The position numbers and the translations under genes are program-made. Under the pieces are notes generated by a model. It ran no database searches. It was given only the letters and a program-made list of their open reading frames with translations, and was not told the origin of the DNA. 64,000 nt of DNA, taken from the NCBI GenBank assembly GCA_934875675.1, contig CAKXIK010000003.1:38845-102844 (forward strand), in the 5' to 3' direction. The DNA comes from an uncultured bacterium (GTDB lineage Bacteria > Bacillota > Clostridia > Oscillospirales > Acutalibacteraceae). Of the stretch, positions 34,428-42,923 are shown in pieces (position 1 is the first letter of the stretch; each line of letters begins with the position of its first letter).

Positions 34428-35270
34428 CTAATTTTTTTCAACATGGTTTTTCTTTTTTTCAGCTTTTCTGCGGGTAGCTGCGGCAGCAACTGCCTCTCGG
34501 ATTTCAGTCAGAATTCCCCGCTGACGGATGGAATCCATGCGAGGAAAGGCATTCATCAAGCGTCTGGTTGTAAAGATATGGTTTTCTTCCAACTGATGCA
34601 GGTCGTGTTCGGCGTGTTCTGTTTCAATCCGTGCGCGCAGCCGTTCTTCCCGGAATTGCTCAGAGCCGGTTTCCAGTGCAGTTTTGAGCTGTGCAGCCGA
34701 GGCTTCTGCCCGGTGCTTGAGTTCTTCGCGCAGCAGGGCAATTTGCTGCAGACGCCCGTTGAGTGCGAGAACGGAACGCACGGAAACATAACAGTCGATA
34801 ATGAGCATTGTCAGGATGGAACCTGACAGAAAAGAAAGCATTTCAACCGAAAGTGATAAAACTAATCCGCTGACCCAAGGGTCAATTACGTGGACGGCGA
34901 ATACACATAAAATACCAAAGAGCAGCGAATTGCGCAGACAGACGCGCCCGTGCAGGTTAAATTTCCGTTTAGAGTAGTCCCACCAGGAAAGATGAAACAG
35001 TTTTTCCAGCAAAAAGGAGGTTATGTATTCCAGAGTGCTTGTCAAAAGCAATCCGCCGAAAAAAGTGAGAAAAATATTACTGCCCAACGGTCGCAACGCC
35101 TGAAAGACGATCACGGCGCCAAAGCCGTAAACAGGGCAGATCGGTCCGGTGAGAAAACCACGGTTGATCAGCTTTTTGGCAGGGATGGAACAGTAAATGC
35201 ATTCGCAGCACCAGCCAAAGAATGCATAGATGATAAATGTAAGAAACAGAATGCAGAATTCTTTCATCAT
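34428..35270 (-). CDS. CmpB-type membrane protein with coiled-coil tail
   Basis: A 280-residue protein. About six membrane segments form the ABC-transporter type IV/CmpB domain ('RGFLTGPICPVYGFGAV', 'LEYITSFLLEKLFH', 'LHGRVCLRNSLLFGI'), then a cytoplasmic coiled coil (about 170-270) ending in a run of basic and charged residues. Substrate unknown; the family is annotated as putative ABC permease without proof. It is divergent from the ABC-F gene. Confidence 0.75.
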   Translation of the reverse strand: MMKEFCILFLTFIIYAFFGWCCECIYCSIPAKKLINRGFLTGPICPVYGFGAVIVFQALRPLGSNIFLTFFGGLLLTSTLEYITSFLLEKLFHLSWWDYSKRKFNLHGRVCLRNSLLFGILCVFAVHVIDPWVSGLVLSLSVEMLSFLSGSILTMLIIDCYVSVRSVLALNGRLQQIALLREELKHRAEASAAQLKTALETGSEQFREERLRARIETEHAEHDLHQLEENHIFTTRRLMNAFPRMDSIRQRGILTEIREAVAAAATRRKAEKKKNHVEKN

Positions 35271-35393
35271 TTCAATTCTTCCTTATAAATAAATATGGTT
35301 CATACCGATCAAGATTTGAGAGAAAGTTGTTTATACCCTTTACAATTCAACATATTTATTATAGTAAAGAGAGTAAATTACGTCAAGGCGTGC

Positions 35394-35421
35394 TTGACAG
35401 GCATGATACAATTAATATGTA
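35394..35421 (+). promoter_or_regulatory. Promoter of the ABC-F gene
   Basis: TTGACA (35394-35399), a 16-base spacer and TATGTA (35416-35421), giving a leader of about 85 bases with GGAGGAA before the start. Confidence 0.55.
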
Positions 35422-35513
35422 TGCCTGCGGGCAAAAACGACTGCCGAAGGAAAACAAAAAACGCTGCGCAGGGCGAAATATTTAACATTATGAATCCGGA
35501 GGAAACTTGTATT

Positions 35514-37112
35514 ATGATTACTGTCTCCAATGTGAGTGTCAATTTTAACGGAACAGAACTTTTTTCCCATGTTGATTTAAAATTTACACCGGGCAACTGC
35601 TATGGCATTATCGGTGCAAACGGTGCGGGAAAGTCAACTTTTTTGAGAGTGCTTTCCGGTGAGCTGGATTCCACCACCGGCGAGGTGATCTACGGCGAAA
35701 AAGACCGTCTTTCCGTGCTCAAGCAGGATCACTTTGCCTATAATGAATTTACGGTACTGGACACCGTGATTCAGGGCAATCCCCGCCTTTATGAGATCAT
35801 GCAGCAAAAGGAAGTGCTCTATGCCAAAGAGGATTTTTCCGAGACAGATGGTGAATTGGCTGCAGAACTGGAAGGCGAGTTTGCCGAACTCAATGGCTGG
35901 GATGCCGAAACCGATGCTGCGCGGCTTTTGGCAGGGCTCGGTGTGGACAGCAGCCTGCTTTCTGACCGCATGGCAACGCTGCGCGATAATGACAAGGTGA
36001 AGGTTTTGTTGGCGCAGGCGTTGTTTGGTCAGCCGGATATTATTCTGCTCGACGAACCGACCAACCATCTCGATCTGAAATCGATCGATTGGCTGGAGGA
36101 ATTTTTGATCGACTATCCCGGAACTGTACTGGTAGTTTCGCATGACCGACGTTTCCTCAATGATGTGTGTACCCATATCATCGATATTGATTACACCAAA
36201 ATTCGCGATTATGTGGGCAACTATGATTTCTGGTATGAATCCAGCCAGCTGATGCAGCGCATGCTTCGGGATCAAAACCGCAAGGCAGAAGATAAAATCC
36301 GTGAGCTCCAGAACTTTATTGCACGATTTGCTGCCAATAAGTCAAAATCCCGGCAGGCAACCTCGCGAAAAAAACTGCTGGACAAGCTCACCGTAGAAGA
36401 ATTGCCCGCTTCCTCCCGTCGGTATCCGTTTGTTGGGTTTTCACCCGATCGTGAACCCGGCAAGGAGATTCTTACCGTGACCGATTTGTGTGCTTCTGCA
36501 GAGGGAACCCAAGTGGTTAAAAACGTTTCGTTCCGAGTGAACCGCGGAGATAAAATCGCTTTTATTGCGGAAAATGAAATGGCAGTTACAGCACTGTTTT
36601 CGGTGCTGATGGGAGAAAGCGAAGCCGATTCCGGCAGCTTTTCGTGGGGCGTCAGCACGACACAATCGTATTTCCCCAAGGACAATTCAGCTTATTTTAA
36701 TGATTGTGAGCTTTCAATTCTCGATTGGTTGCGTCAGTATTCCAAAGACACCACCGATACCTATCTGCGTGGATTTTTGGGGAGAATGCTCTTTTCCGGA
36801 GAGGATGTGTTCAAACCGGTCAATGTGCTTTCCGGTGGGGAACGCGTTCGCTGCATGCTTTCCCGCATGATGATGTTCGGATCCAATGTGTTGGTGCTGG
36901 ATCAGCCTACGAACCATCTCGATCTGGAATCCATCACCGCAGTGAATAATGGAATGATTGATTTTAAAGGTATTTTGCTGTTCACTTCGCGCGATCACGA
37001 GTTTATTCAGACCATTGCCAACCGTGTCATTGAGCTGACACCGGACGGAATGATTGACCGTGCCGGAACGTATGACGAATATATTGAATGGAAAAATGCA
37101 CAGGCAAACTGA
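35514..37112 (+). CDS. ABC-F family ATPase with degenerate second nucleotide site
   Basis: A 532-residue, two-domain ABC-F protein; such proteins act on the ribosome. Domain 1 is intact: Walker A GANGAGKS (34-41), 'LLDEPTNHLD', and 'VVSHDRRF'. The inter-domain linker spans about 250-310. Domain 2 looks impaired: its Walker A reads AENEMAVTA (352-360) with V in place of the lysine, and the catalytic glutamate is Q464 in 'VLDQPTNHLD'. ATG 35514 is behind GGAGGAA. No resistance-type features can be claimed. Confidence 0.9.
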   Translation: MITVSNVSVNFNGTELFSHVDLKFTPGNCYGIIGANGAGKSTFLRVLSGELDSTTGEVIYGEKDRLSVLKQDHFAYNEFTVLDTVIQGNPRLYEIMQQKEVLYAKEDFSETDGELAAELEGEFAELNGWDAETDAARLLAGLGVDSSLLSDRMATLRDNDKVKVLLAQALFGQPDIILLDEPTNHLDLKSIDWLEEFLIDYPGTVLVVSHDRRFLNDVCTHIIDIDYTKIRDYVGNYDFWYESSQLMQRMLRDQNRKAEDKIRELQNFIARFAANKSKSRQATSRKKLLDKLTVEELPASSRRYPFVGFSPDREPGKEILTVTDLCASAEGTQVVKNVSFRVNRGDKIAFIAENEMAVTALFSVLMGESEADSGSFSWGVSTTQSYFPKDNSAYFNDCELSILDWLRQYSKDTTDTYLRGFLGRMLFSGEDVFKPVNVLSGGERVRCMLSRMMMFGSNVLVLDQPTNHLDLESITAVNNGMIDFKGILLFTSRDHEFIQTIANRVIELTPDGMIDRAGTYDEYIEWKNAQAN

Positions 37113-37115
37113 TCT

Positions 37116-37508
37116 TTATTTTTCAGATTTGCGCAGACCGCGAGCCATCCATGCGCCGATTCCCATGGCGGGAATTGCAAGCAGGGCCCAGAGCAGTGAA
37201 AAAAGAGGACAGATTTGCCCCCTAAAATTGCCGCGTCGGTCCGAATAATCCCACACATTATGTTTGCGGTTAAACAGCAGCCCGAAAACAAGCTCTACGC
37301 CTGTAATGATTGCCGAGCCCGCGAGACAACGCAGCACCGTTCCGGCACGGTGAAGAAAATCATTGCAAATGCGCTGAATGAGCAAAAAGCAGGTACCGCC
37401 TGCCAAAAACATGGAAAAATACGTTCTCCCGCGGGAAATCAGTTCCAGGGAAGCGTATGTTCCTGCGCCAAAGAGAAAAAATAAGAGTGGATGTTTCATT
37501 TTTTTCAT
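37116..37508 (-). CDS. Second CmpB-type membrane protein
   Basis: A 130-residue membrane protein with four segments; the region 'VELVFGLLFNRKHNVWDYSD' followed by 'GQICPLFSLLWALLAIP' matches the CmpB pattern also seen in the gene at 34428 ('LEYITSFLLEKLFH...WWDYS'). It ends convergently with the ABC-F gene, three bases away. ATG 37508 follows AGAAAGG; a longer frame exists. Confidence 0.68.
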   Translation of the reverse strand: MKKMKHPLLFFLFGAGTYASLELISRGRTYFSMFLAGGTCFLLIQRICNDFLHRAGTVLRCLAGSAIITGVELVFGLLFNRKHNVWDYSDRRGNFRGQICPLFSLLWALLAIPAMGIGAWMARGLRKSEK

Positions 37509-37633
37509 TTCAAGCAGCCTTTCTGTTATCTGTTGTTTGTATTTTTCATGTGTATTTTGCAAAACGGATCTGTTTGAGCCCGGGAGATAGAACGCTGAAA
37601 GTGGTTTGCTGCTCTTATTCTTTGCAAAAAGAA

Positions 37634-37672
37634 CACGGAATATCGGAAAAAAACCGATATTCCGTGCTTTTT
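37634..37672. terminator. Bidirectional terminator
   Basis: CACGGAATATCGG (37634-37646) pairs with CCGATATTCCGTG (37654-37666), with A- and T-runs on both sides. It serves the amidase (minus strand) and read-through from the plus strand. Confidence 0.85.
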
Positions 37673-37700
37673 TGTGAAGAGAAAATACGCGGTTACCCGA

Positions 37701-38309
37701 TTAGCCCACAGAACTTCCGTTATATTTCTTTTTCAGATATGCGATATTTTCCTCGGAGTCCGGGCGATAGCTGCGTCCGAAATATTCCAGAATTCCTTTT
37801 GCTATCGCAACGCCGATCTGATAAATATTATTGATAATGAACTGCGAATCCTCGGGATTATCGTGGAATGCTACCTCCACCAATACGGCAGGTGCTTTGG
37901 TGCGCCGCAGCTCGTAGTAACCCTTGCCGTTAAATGCGGTATAGCCTTCCTTGACGCCAAGACCTTGTGCGGGGGAAATTGCTTGCAGCTGATCATAGAT
38001 ATCGTTCGCCAAACGTTCGCTGTCGGAACCGAATTTGTGCACATATACTTCCGGTCCGCGCGCTTTTCCGCTGGCCGAAGCGTTGGAATGAATCGCAACG
38101 TGGATCTTTGGAGCAATCGAATTAGATTGTGCCACGATTTCCTGCAGCGTTTGAGAGGGCTCGTTGCGAACCAGTGTAAGGCCGTTGCGGTCCAGCTCAT
38201 ATGCAACAATGTCGGCAATTTGGTTCATACGCTGCTCTTCCGTTCCGTAATTTCCGTAGCCAACATTCCAGTCCTGAACAGAAGGCGAAAGATAAACATC
38301 GGTTGCCAT
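37701..38309 (-). CDS. N-acetylmuramoyl-L-alanine amidase (Amidase_3, phage type)
   Basis: A 202-residue zinc amidase that cuts the amide between MurNAc and L-Ala. Its start, 'LSPSVQDWNVGYGNYGTEE', is the type found in phage and spore lysins rather than the DxGHGG form. 'HVAIHSNAS' holds a zinc-ligand His, and 'VLVEVAFHDNPEDS' a glutamate. No signal peptide, so it would act after release or through lysis. It stands alone, outside the phage cassette. ATG 38309 follows GAAAGGAAG. Confidence 0.85.
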   Translation of the reverse strand: MATDVYLSPSVQDWNVGYGNYGTEEQRMNQIADIVAYELDRNGLTLVRNEPSQTLQEIVAQSNSIAPKIHVAIHSNASASGKARGPEVYVHKFGSDSERLANDIYDQLQAISPAQGLGVKEGYTAFNGKGYYELRRTKAPAVLVEVAFHDNPEDSQFIINNIYQIGVAIAKGILEYFGRSYRPDSEENIAYLKKKYNGSSVG

Positions 38310-38605
38310 GGAGTATCACACTTCCTTTCAAAATTGGACGGCAAAAAAGTCTGCCCCGCAGCATGATATGCCCGCTGAAGGCAAAGGGTTCCCCAGGTCA
38401 GCGAAAATGCGTGGCAAAGAATATTGGTAATTGTGACGAAATAGTCACTTTTGTCTTATCTGTTTTACACCTTGAAATCTAAGTTGATTTCGGATATCAT
38501 TAAATATATTTATTGATTTTGTTTCAGCGACCGTTTTTTTGTGCATTTTGTGCCTTTTAATGGTCAAATATGGTACGACTGTGCGATAGAAAGGCGGTGA
38601 TTCGG
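38310..38605. other. Intergenic region upstream of the amidase and the DUF4358 gene
   Basis: About 300 bases between divergent genes. On the minus strand it holds 'GCTGACCTGGGGAACCC' and further GC-rich blocks that recall the first half of the c-di-AMP (ydaO/yuaA) riboswitch, but the second conserved half is not found. A short hairpin GTGAC/GTCAC is at about 38433-38448. No other feature is supported. Confidence 0.25.
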
Positions 38606-39181
38606 ATGAAATTTCATAAAGGTGCTAAAATCCTCAAAACGATTTTGATTGTATTTTGCTCTGCGTTTTTGTTGTGCGGCGGTTTTGTTGTTTATGAATA
38701 TTTGTGGGGAACCATGAATAGCAGGGGAATGATCGTTGAATCGGATCTTTATGAAATTACCACCAGCGGAGACATTCATTTGTCAGGTCCGGTGGATGCC
38801 CATCAGGCAGCATCCAGTATCACCAGAAGAATTATTGACGGCGCAATGATCGAAATTGACTGGAACCAGCTGGAGAGCAATTACGGAATCAAGAGTAACG
38901 AGTGTGAATCCTGCTCGGTCTTTTTAGCGCAAAAAGATACCTCGGCATTTGAAATTGCAGTGTTTCAGGTTTCCACTCCCGAGCAGAAAGAGAAGGTTTT
39001 GCAGGCGATTCAGCGCCGGAAGATTCAAAAGCTCGCAAGCTTCAAGGAACTGAATCAGGCGGAATATTCTTTGGTGCAGCAGGCAGTGATCGGGCAGCAG
39101 GATGATTTTTTGCTGTTTGCTATCTGCAAAACACCGCAAAAAGCGCTGGATATTTTTCGTGAAGTTGTAAAAGGGAGTTGA
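38606..39181 (+). CDS. DUF4358-type exported protein
   Basis: A 191-residue protein with an N-terminal membrane segment 'TILIVFCSAFLLCGGFVVYE' (about 10-29), then an extracellular domain containing 'LESNYGIKSNECESCSVFLA' and 'AFEIAVFQVSTPEQKEKV', the pattern of DUF4358 proteins of Clostridia. Function unknown. ATG 38606 follows AAAGGCGG. It is the last gene before tRNA-Gly. Confidence 0.72.
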   Translation: MKFHKGAKILKTILIVFCSAFLLCGGFVVYEYLWGTMNSRGMIVESDLYEITTSGDIHLSGPVDAHQAASSITRRIIDGAMIEIDWNQLESNYGIKSNECESCSVFLAQKDTSAFEIAVFQVSTPEQKEKVLQAIQRRKIQKLASFKELNQAEYSLVQQAVIGQQDDFLLFAICKTPQKALDIFREVVKGS

Positions 39182-39218
39182 AATTTTCCTCGCAATGTGA
39201 TATACTAGCTTTCGTCGC

Positions 39219-39292
39219 GCGGGTATAATTCATTGGTAGAATGCGACCTTCCCAAGGTTGATAGGTGGGTTCGATTCCCATTACCCGCTCCA
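39219..39292 (+). tRNA. tRNA-Gly (CCC)
   Basis: A full cloverleaf: acceptor GCGGGTA/TACCCGC, anticodon stem CGACC/GGTTG with loop TTCCCAA giving anticodon CCC, T arm GGTTCGATTCC, and an encoded 3' end TCCA (39289-39292). It reads glycine codon GGG. A terminator follows directly. Confidence 0.96.
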
Positions 39293-39300
39293 GACGCAAA

Positions 39301-39342
39301 GCCCATAATCTTGCCGAAAATAGCAAGATTATGGGCTTTCTT
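39301..39342 (+). terminator. Terminator after tRNA-Gly
   Basis: GCCCATAATCTTGC (39301-39314) pairs with GCAAGATTATGGGC (39323-39336), followed by a T-rich tail. Confidence 0.9.
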
Positions 39343-39591
39343 TCGTTTGAAAACATCATGCCGTATGATGGAAAGCGGTCAAAAATTAAAGTAAAACGCA
39401 TTCTGGTGGCATTAATTGTTTCAAATACTGAAATATATAGGCAATGATTGCAATGCACCGGGTATTATGATATTTTTCAATCACGATTCCTGTGAATCAA
39501 CATTGAAAAACAACGGGCTTTGGAGTAAAATAAATAAAAACAATCATACTGGCAGATGCCATCGTGATTTTTGAAGGGAGTGATCTTGAGC

Positions 39592-40176
39592 ATGGATGAA
39601 CAGATCTGCAATGCGGAGCTTTTTGCAAAGCGCTGTGAACAGCTGCGGCAGCATGTGGCCGAGCTGCAAAACTCGTTCTCGGTGCCAAAGATTTCGCCCG
39701 TGCAAAAGATTGATTACAGCAGACTTGGCCAAGAGGCAGATCGGCCCCAACGGCAGAATGAGCGGGATAAACGGCGTGTAGAACAGTCCGCACAAGCGGC
39801 GGATAGTGTCAAAGCTTTTTTGGAACAGCTTCGGCTGCAGTATCAGGAACGGATGGAGATTGAACGGCGCGAAGAGGCAAAGCGGGCGGCAGTGGCAATT
39901 TTGCGCGAGGAAAAGCGCAAAAAGGATGAAGCCGCGCAAATTGAACGCGAACAAGAAGCAGTGAAGGCTCAAGAAGAAGAGACAGCGCGGAGAGAGGCTC
40001 TGGAAAAACAGGCAGCGTTTGCGCGAGAAGAAGCCGAAAAAAATGAAAAGGCAGAACAACGGCTTAAAAGCTTTTATCAAGAGCTGGACTGCCTCGCAAA
40101 ACCTTTGGAACGGATGCAGGTAATTCCGGAACCAGAATCAATAACAGGATCGGACAAGGAAAGGACGAATGATTGA
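39592..40176 (+). CDS. Coiled-coil, highly charged protein
   Basis: A 194-residue protein whose central and C-terminal parts (about 50-170) form a continuous charged helix, e.g. 'EERKKKDEAAQIE' type runs of E, K, R, A and Q. The first 45 residues ('ICNAELFAKRCEQLRQHV') are also helical. No family recognised. It is coupled to the fumarase beta gene: its stop overlaps the next start. Start ATG 39592 follows AAGGGAG; TTG 39586 is possible. Confidence 0.6.
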   Translation: MDEQICNAELFAKRCEQLRQHVAELQNSFSVPKISPVQKIDYSRLGQEADRPQRQNERDKRRVEQSAQAADSVKAFLEQLRLQYQERMEIERREEAKRAAVAILREEKRKKDEAAQIEREQEAVKAQEEETARREALEKQAAFAREEAEKNEKAEQRLKSFYQELDCLAKPLERMQVIPEPESITGSDKERTND

Positions 40177-40703
40177 TGGAACGCAAAAAGTTTGACGTTG
40201 CAAATGCAGCAGATGAGGCAAAAACATTAAAAGCCGGGGAAATGATTTTACTTTCCGGAGTCGTATACACCGCGCGGGATGCTGCACATAAACGCATGAT
40301 GGCGCTTTTGGATGAGGGAAAGGAGCTTCCGTTTCCAATGAGGGGAGCTGCTATTTACTATGCGGGACCAACCCCCGCACCGGAAGGAATGCCGATTGGT
40401 TCCTGCGGACCAACGACTTCCGGACGCATGGATCCCTTTGCACCGCGCCTTCTTGATCTGGGACTCAGCGTTATGATCGGCAAGGGCAATCGGTCGCAGG
40501 CAGTTGTGGATGCGATGAAACGCAACGGAGCAGTTTATTTGTGCGCCATCGGCGGAGCAGGTGCTTTGGCAGCCAAAGCAGTAAAAAGCTGCGAAGTAAT
40601 TGCGTTTGAGGATCTTGGCTGTGAATCGGTCAAGCGGCTGCAGGTGGAGGATTTTCCGCTTATTGTTGCAATTGATGCAGAAGGAAATTCGATTTTTGCC
40701 TGA
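40176..40703 (+). CDS. Fumarase/L-tartrate dehydratase beta subunit, orphan
   Basis: A 175-residue protein matching the C-terminal (beta) part of class I iron-sulfur fumarases and tartrate dehydratases: 'AGEMILLSGVVYTARDAAHK', 'YYAGPTPA' and 'CGPTTSGRMDPF'. It would need the alpha subunit carrying the 4Fe-4S cluster, but no alpha gene is next to it or elsewhere in this window. It overlaps the coiled-coil gene in frame offset, so the two are cotranslated. ATG 40176 follows AAGGAAAGG. Confidence 0.88.
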   Translation: MERKKFDVANAADEAKTLKAGEMILLSGVVYTARDAAHKRMMALLDEGKELPFPMRGAAIYYAGPTPAPEGMPIGSCGPTTSGRMDPFAPRLLDLGLSVMIGKGNRSQAVVDAMKRNGAVYLCAIGGAGALAAKAVKSCEVIAFEDLGCESVKRLQVEDFPLIVAIDAEGNSIFA

Positions 40704-40730
40704 TTTTAATTTGTGCAATCGGAAAAAAGG

Positions 40731-40766
40731 CGCTGTTGCAGATGTGTATAACATCCGCAACAGCGC
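40731..40766 (-). terminator. Terminator, mainly for the ABC operon
   Basis: GCGCTGTTGC (40731-40740) pairs with GCAACAGCGC (40757-40766), with GATG/CATC inside. Read on the minus strand the stem is followed by CTTTTTTCC, ending the GntR-ABC operon. Confidence 0.8.
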
Positions 40767-40792
40767 TTTGCATTGTTGTTATGTGGCTTGGG

Positions 40793-41404
40793 TTAACATT
40801 TCTTATGCTCATAGATATAAATGGAAATCAGTGCGGAAAGGATAAACAACACCAACGCAATTACAGGCAACAGGGAAGCAATCAGCTGGAGCCTTGCAGT
40901 ATCCTGCAACAAGGGTGTAAGGGAATTGCCGCACAAACTAACTGCAAAAACAAACAGTGCAATCAACACGAAAAAGATCAGGCGGCCTTTTTCCACACCG
41001 AGGCGATACATCAACGGCAGATTGACGGCAAGCAGTATAATAGACAGACAGAGTCCCGTCAGCAGGGAAAACCAGAAGGAGCCGTCGTCTGCCTGATGAA
41101 AAACCATCGTCTGAATCCCGTAGCCAACGATGGAAAGTGCGGTGGCAAATACAACACCCATCAGCCCGATTATATATTTGCTCAAAACGATAAAAGCGGG
41201 CGGGTACGGCATCATTACGGCGAGGGAATTCCATTTGCACTGTTCATCATATGCCAATGTTGTGATAGGAAGCATGGCGGCATAAACCACCGCAAAAACA
41301 GAAACCGAAAAGTTTGGAATCAATGCAAAACACACGATCAGAAGCAAAAAAAACTTGAGCTGCTTGGTGATGGTGTAAAAATCTTTGAGCAGTAACCCTT
41401 TCAT
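40793..41404 (-). CDS. ABC-2 type permease
   Basis: A 203-residue membrane protein with six segments, starting 'MKGLLLKDFYTITKQLKFFL', the typical opening of ABC-2 permeases encoded beside GntR-regulated ATPases. It forms a transporter with the ATPase at 41479. Substrate unknown; such systems often respond to antimicrobials or cell envelope stress. Confidence 0.85.
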   Translation of the reverse strand: MKGLLLKDFYTITKQLKFFLLLIVCFALIPNFSVSVFAVVYAAMLPITTLAYDEQCKWNSLAVMMPYPPAFIVLSKYIIGLMGVVFATALSIVGYGIQTMVFHQADDGSFWFSLLTGLCLSIILLAVNLPLMYRLGVEKGRLIFFVLIALFVFAVSLCGNSLTPLLQDTARLQLIASLLPVIALVLFILSALISIYIYEHKKC

Positions 41405-41478
41405 AAAATGAACATACCCTTTCTGCCGCGACGGTCAATGGTAAGATCGGTTTGGCACAAAATAGAATTTTTTACGGT

Positions 41479-42315
41479 TTATTGTTTAGAAAGCAGAAGC
41501 ATAATTTCTTCCACATCCGCGCGTTCGGGCCGCAGAGCGGGGGAAACGAGTGCCTGCTTGACCAATACTTCGATTCCGTATTCAGAACGGCGCTGCCCAC
41601 AGATTGCCTCCGGCGGAATAACTTCTAACCCCTGGGCGTTGCAGCGAATGATTCCATAGACATCACTCAGGGCGTCTTTTTCTTCGCAAAAAATTAATTT
41701 TCCGCGGTGTAAAAATGCAATGTAATCGCAAAGCTTTTCCAAATCACTCACAATATGTGAGGAAATCAGGATGGAATGTGTTTCGTCCCGGGTAAAATCA
41801 TAGAATAAATCAAGAATCTCGTCACGAACCATGGGGTCAAGTCCGCTGGTTGCCTCATCAAGCACCAGCAGTTTTGGATTATGGGAAAGTGCTGCAGCAA
41901 TCGCAAGCTTCATTTTCATACCACGGGAATATTCCTTGAACGGTTTTGATTCCGGCAATGAAAATTTGCGGAGCAATTGATGGTACTGCTCACCATTCCA
42001 GTTTTGATAGCTGTTTTGCAAAACCTTGTTGAGCTGGCGGGCGGTGATTGTTTCGGGGTAATATGCTTCATCCAGAACAACGCCGATCTCCTCTTTGGTT
42101 TGGTTAAAGCCATTGCGATTGTCGCGACCTAAAACGTAGACTTCGCCGCTGTCGCGGTTCACGGCATTCATCAGCACGCGGATCAGCGTGCTTTTTCCGG
42201 CACCGTTTTCGCCAACCAATCCCATAATGCTGCCTGCCGGTAATGTCAGATTGATATCCTGCAAAGAAAATCCAGGGTAGGCTTTATTTACATGATGAAG
42301 CTCCAATGCATTCAT
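41479..42315 (-). CDS. ABC transporter ATPase (BcrA-like)
   Basis: A 278-residue ATPase with Walker A GENGAGKST, signature 'YSRGMKMKLAIAAAL', Walker B 'LLVLDEATSGLDP' and the H-loop 'ILISSHIV'. It is the export-type ATPase next to an ABC-2 permease and follows the GntR gene, so the three form one operon. Confidence 0.92.
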   Translation of the reverse strand: MNALELHHVNKAYPGFSLQDINLTLPAGSIMGLVGENGAGKSTLIRVLMNAVNRDSGEVYVLGRDNRNGFNQTKEEIGVVLDEAYYPETITARQLNKVLQNSYQNWNGEQYHQLLRKFSLPESKPFKEYSRGMKMKLAIAAALSHNPKLLVLDEATSGLDPMVRDEILDLFYDFTRDETHSILISSHIVSDLEKLCDYIAFLHRGKLIFCEEKDALSDVYGIIRCNAQGLEVIPPEAICGQRRSEYGIEVLVKQALVSPALRPERADVEEIMLLLSKQ

Positions 42316-42362
42316 GGTAGCAATTCATTCCTTTCCATCTCTCAAAATTCAGCGTGATCGGG

Positions 42363-42755
42363 TTATAATCCATTCGTATCTTTTTCGTTTTCCAAAAGCA
42401 GACGCAAGGTATCCAGAAGTTCTTTTTTGCTCAATCCACAGGTGGTGGCGAGCGCGATACACTCCTGCAGCGACAGCTCAATTTTCTTTAGATGTTCTTC
42501 CCGAATCAGCTCTACATTGCGGGGGGCAACAAAGGAACCCTTGCCCGCAACGGTGTAAAGATAACCTTCCTGCTCCAGTTCATCATAGGCGCGCTTTGTT
42601 GTAATTACGCTGATGCGCAGATCCTTGGCGAGCGCCCGGATGGAGGGCAGAGGATCATCGGCATGTAAAACGCCGGAGATAATCTGATCCTTGATCTGTC
42701 TGGAGATTTGCTCGTAGATTGGCTGTGTGCTCGTGTTGCGCAGAATAATTTCCAT
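42363..42755 (-). CDS. GntR/YtrA-family repressor
   Basis: A 130-residue regulator. An N-terminal winged helix (about 10-75; 'IYEQISRQIKDQII', 'LPSIRALAKDLRISVITTKR') is followed by a short dimer helix, as in YtrA-type proteins that have no large ligand domain. ATG 42755 follows GAGGTGAG; a longer frame is open upstream but lacks support. It is first in the operon and probably autorepressing. Confidence 0.9.
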   Translation of the reverse strand: MEIILRNTSTQPIYEQISRQIKDQIISGVLHADDPLPSIRALAKDLRISVITTKRAYDELEQEGYLYTVAGKGSFVAPRNVELIREEHLKKIELSLQECIALATTCGLSKKELLDTLRLLLENEKDTNGL

Positions 42756-42769
42756 TTGCTCACCTCTAT

Positions 42770-42809
42770 CTGTATATATACAGTATACACAGTATAAACA
42801 GATTGTCAA
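42770..42809 (-). promoter_or_regulatory. Promoter and palindromic operator of the GntR-ABC operon
   Basis: On the minus strand: TTGACA (complement of 42804-42809), 16-base spacer, TATACT (complement of 42782-42787). The perfect palindrome CTGTATATATACAG (42770-42783) touches the -10, and two ACAGTATA/ACAGTATA-like copies lie beside it, fitting a YtrA-type operator. Confidence 0.75.
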
Positions 42810-42923
42810 GTGTTTTGTATGGTCTGCAAAAATAGTCCATAAAATTTGCTGATTAGGGCAGCAGAAAAGTGAACCCTGTGGTACAATAAAAGAAAAGCCG
42901 TACGGCGAGGAAGGAGCAATCCT

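Noticed and set aside
39120..39458. A minus-strand open frame containing 'MGIEPTYQPWEGRILPMNYT'
   Set aside because: This is the well-known artefact of reading the antisense of a tRNA gene (here tRNA-Gly). It spans the tRNA and its terminator.
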